Notes under the pieces: generated by a model | Database searches by the model: none | Told to the model about the DNA's origin: nothing | The model's input: only the letters and a program-made list of their open reading frames with translations | Source: Pseudomonadota bacterium | Lineage (GTDB): Bacteria; Pseudomonadota; Alphaproteobacteria; SMXQ01 | Direction of reading: 5' to 3' | NCBI GenBank assembly: GCA_022562375.1 | Contig: JADFPK010000144.1 | Span: forward strand, 1-5,283 | Length of the DNA stretch: 5,283 bases | Translations under genes and position numbers: made by a program | Shown here: piece by piece, positions 4,790 through 5,283 of the stretch | Position numbering within the stretch: the first letter of the stretch is position 1 | How the letters are laid out: every line of letters begins with the position of its first letter

Positions 4790-5283
4790 CGAGCGCTGAT
4801 CGTCGCCCATCTTGAGCGCGGCGATGAAGGCGGACTGGGGAATCGCCACGTTGCCCACCTGGCGCATGCGCTTCTTGCCCTTCTTCTGCTTCTCCAGAAG
4901 CTTGCGTTTGCGCGTCACGTCGCCGCCATAACATTTGGCCGTCACGTCCTTGCGCAGGGCGCTCACGGTCTCGCGCGCGATGACGCGTCCGCCGAGCGCC
5001 GCCTGGATGGCGATCTTGAACAGCTGGCGCGGGATCAGCGCCTTGAGGCGCTTACAGAGCGCCCGGCCGCGGGCCTCGGCATGGGATTCGTGAACCACGG
5101 TGGCCAGGGCGTCGACCGACGCGCCGTTGACCAGGATGGTCATCTTGACCAGCTTCGATTCGTCATATCCGTCCATCTGGTAATCGAAGCTGGCATAGCC
5201 GCGGCTGTACGACTTCAGCCGGTCGTAGAAATCGTAGACCACCTCGTTCAGCGGCAGCCGGTAGACCGTCATCGCCCGCGCCC
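4784..5283 (-). CDS. lepA: Elongation factor 4 (LepA), C-terminal part; start lies outside the window
   Basis: This partial frame gives 165 complete codons of LepA/EF-4, a translational GTPase that binds ribosomes and promotes back-translocation or 30S assembly steps. The full family length is about 600 residues, so only the last quarter is here: the end of domain V-like sequence plus the LepA-specific C-terminal domain. Signature segments, counted from an internal ATG at 5272, are [17 protein letters not shown] (5-21), [10 protein letters not shown] (23-32), [15 protein letters not shown] (80-94), [20 protein letters not shown] (99-118), [17 protein letters not shown] (120-136) and [10 protein letters not shown] (140-149). 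The internal ATG is not the true start, because the frame continues open with Ala-Arg-Ala up to the window edge. The gene ends with TAG at 4786-4784. Nothing looks degraded. The domains that carry GTP hydrolysis are not visible. Confidence 0.97.
   Translation of the reverse strand, partial: ARAMTVYRLPLNEVVYDFYDRLKSYSRGYASFDYQMDGYDESKLVKMTILVNGASVDALATVVHESHAEARGRALCKRLKALIPRQLFKIAIQAALGGRVIARETVSALRKDVTAKCYGGDVTRKRKLLEKQKKGKKRMRQVGNVAIPQSAFIAALKMGDDQRSK

Noticed and set aside
1..5283. CRISPR array, toxin-antitoxin pair, retron or other defence locus
   Set aside because: No regularly spaced repeats, reverse transcriptase, paired toxin-antitoxin genes or known defence effectors are present. 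RecQ and the GIY-YIG protein alone do not make a defence system.

Overview
This is a GC-rich, mostly chromosomal window. It most likely comes from an alphaproteobacterium, possibly Rhodospirillales or Rhizobiales. That placement rests on protein character (the RecQ variant, the LepA C-terminus, the cytoplasmic NMT1-like protein and the CMD-family protein) and on codon composition. No marker gene fixes the taxon.

Left edge (1-351): there is a short remnant of an IS3-family transposase OrfA. It ends at a stop codon that lies inside a perfect 21-bp tandem duplication. AT-richer, non-coding DNA follows, with a plausible sigma70-type promoter and an imperfect dyad over the predicted transcription start. 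This serves a gene at 352-1317 (+), which encodes an NMT1/THI5-like periplasmic-binding-fold protein with no signal peptide and no transporter partners in view.

Middle (1361-3220, -): recQ, an intact RecQ DNA helicase with helicase core, zinc-binding, winged-helix and HRDC regions. It is convergent with the binding-protein gene. Divergent from recQ is a probable two-gene unit (3314-4151, +). The first gene encodes a carboxymuconolactone-decarboxylase/AhpD-fold protein without the CxxC pair. Four bases later a GTG starts a small GIY-YIG nuclease-domain protein.

Right part: a tRNA-Ser(GGA) gene with encoded CCA (4241-4331) is preceded by a promoter-like sequence and a leader dyad. It is followed by a small unrecognised two-helix membrane protein (4388-4732, +). 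A strong hairpin lies between this gene and the convergent 3' part of lepA (EF-4), which runs off the right edge.

The genes do not form one pathway. The window reads as housekeeping genes (recQ, tRNA-Ser, lepA) interspersed with small accessory genes. I found no convincing evidence of a new multi-gene system. The items most worth checking are the orphan cytoplasmic binding-fold protein with its operator-like dyad, the coupled CMD/GIY-YIG pair, and the possibly leaderless recQ.
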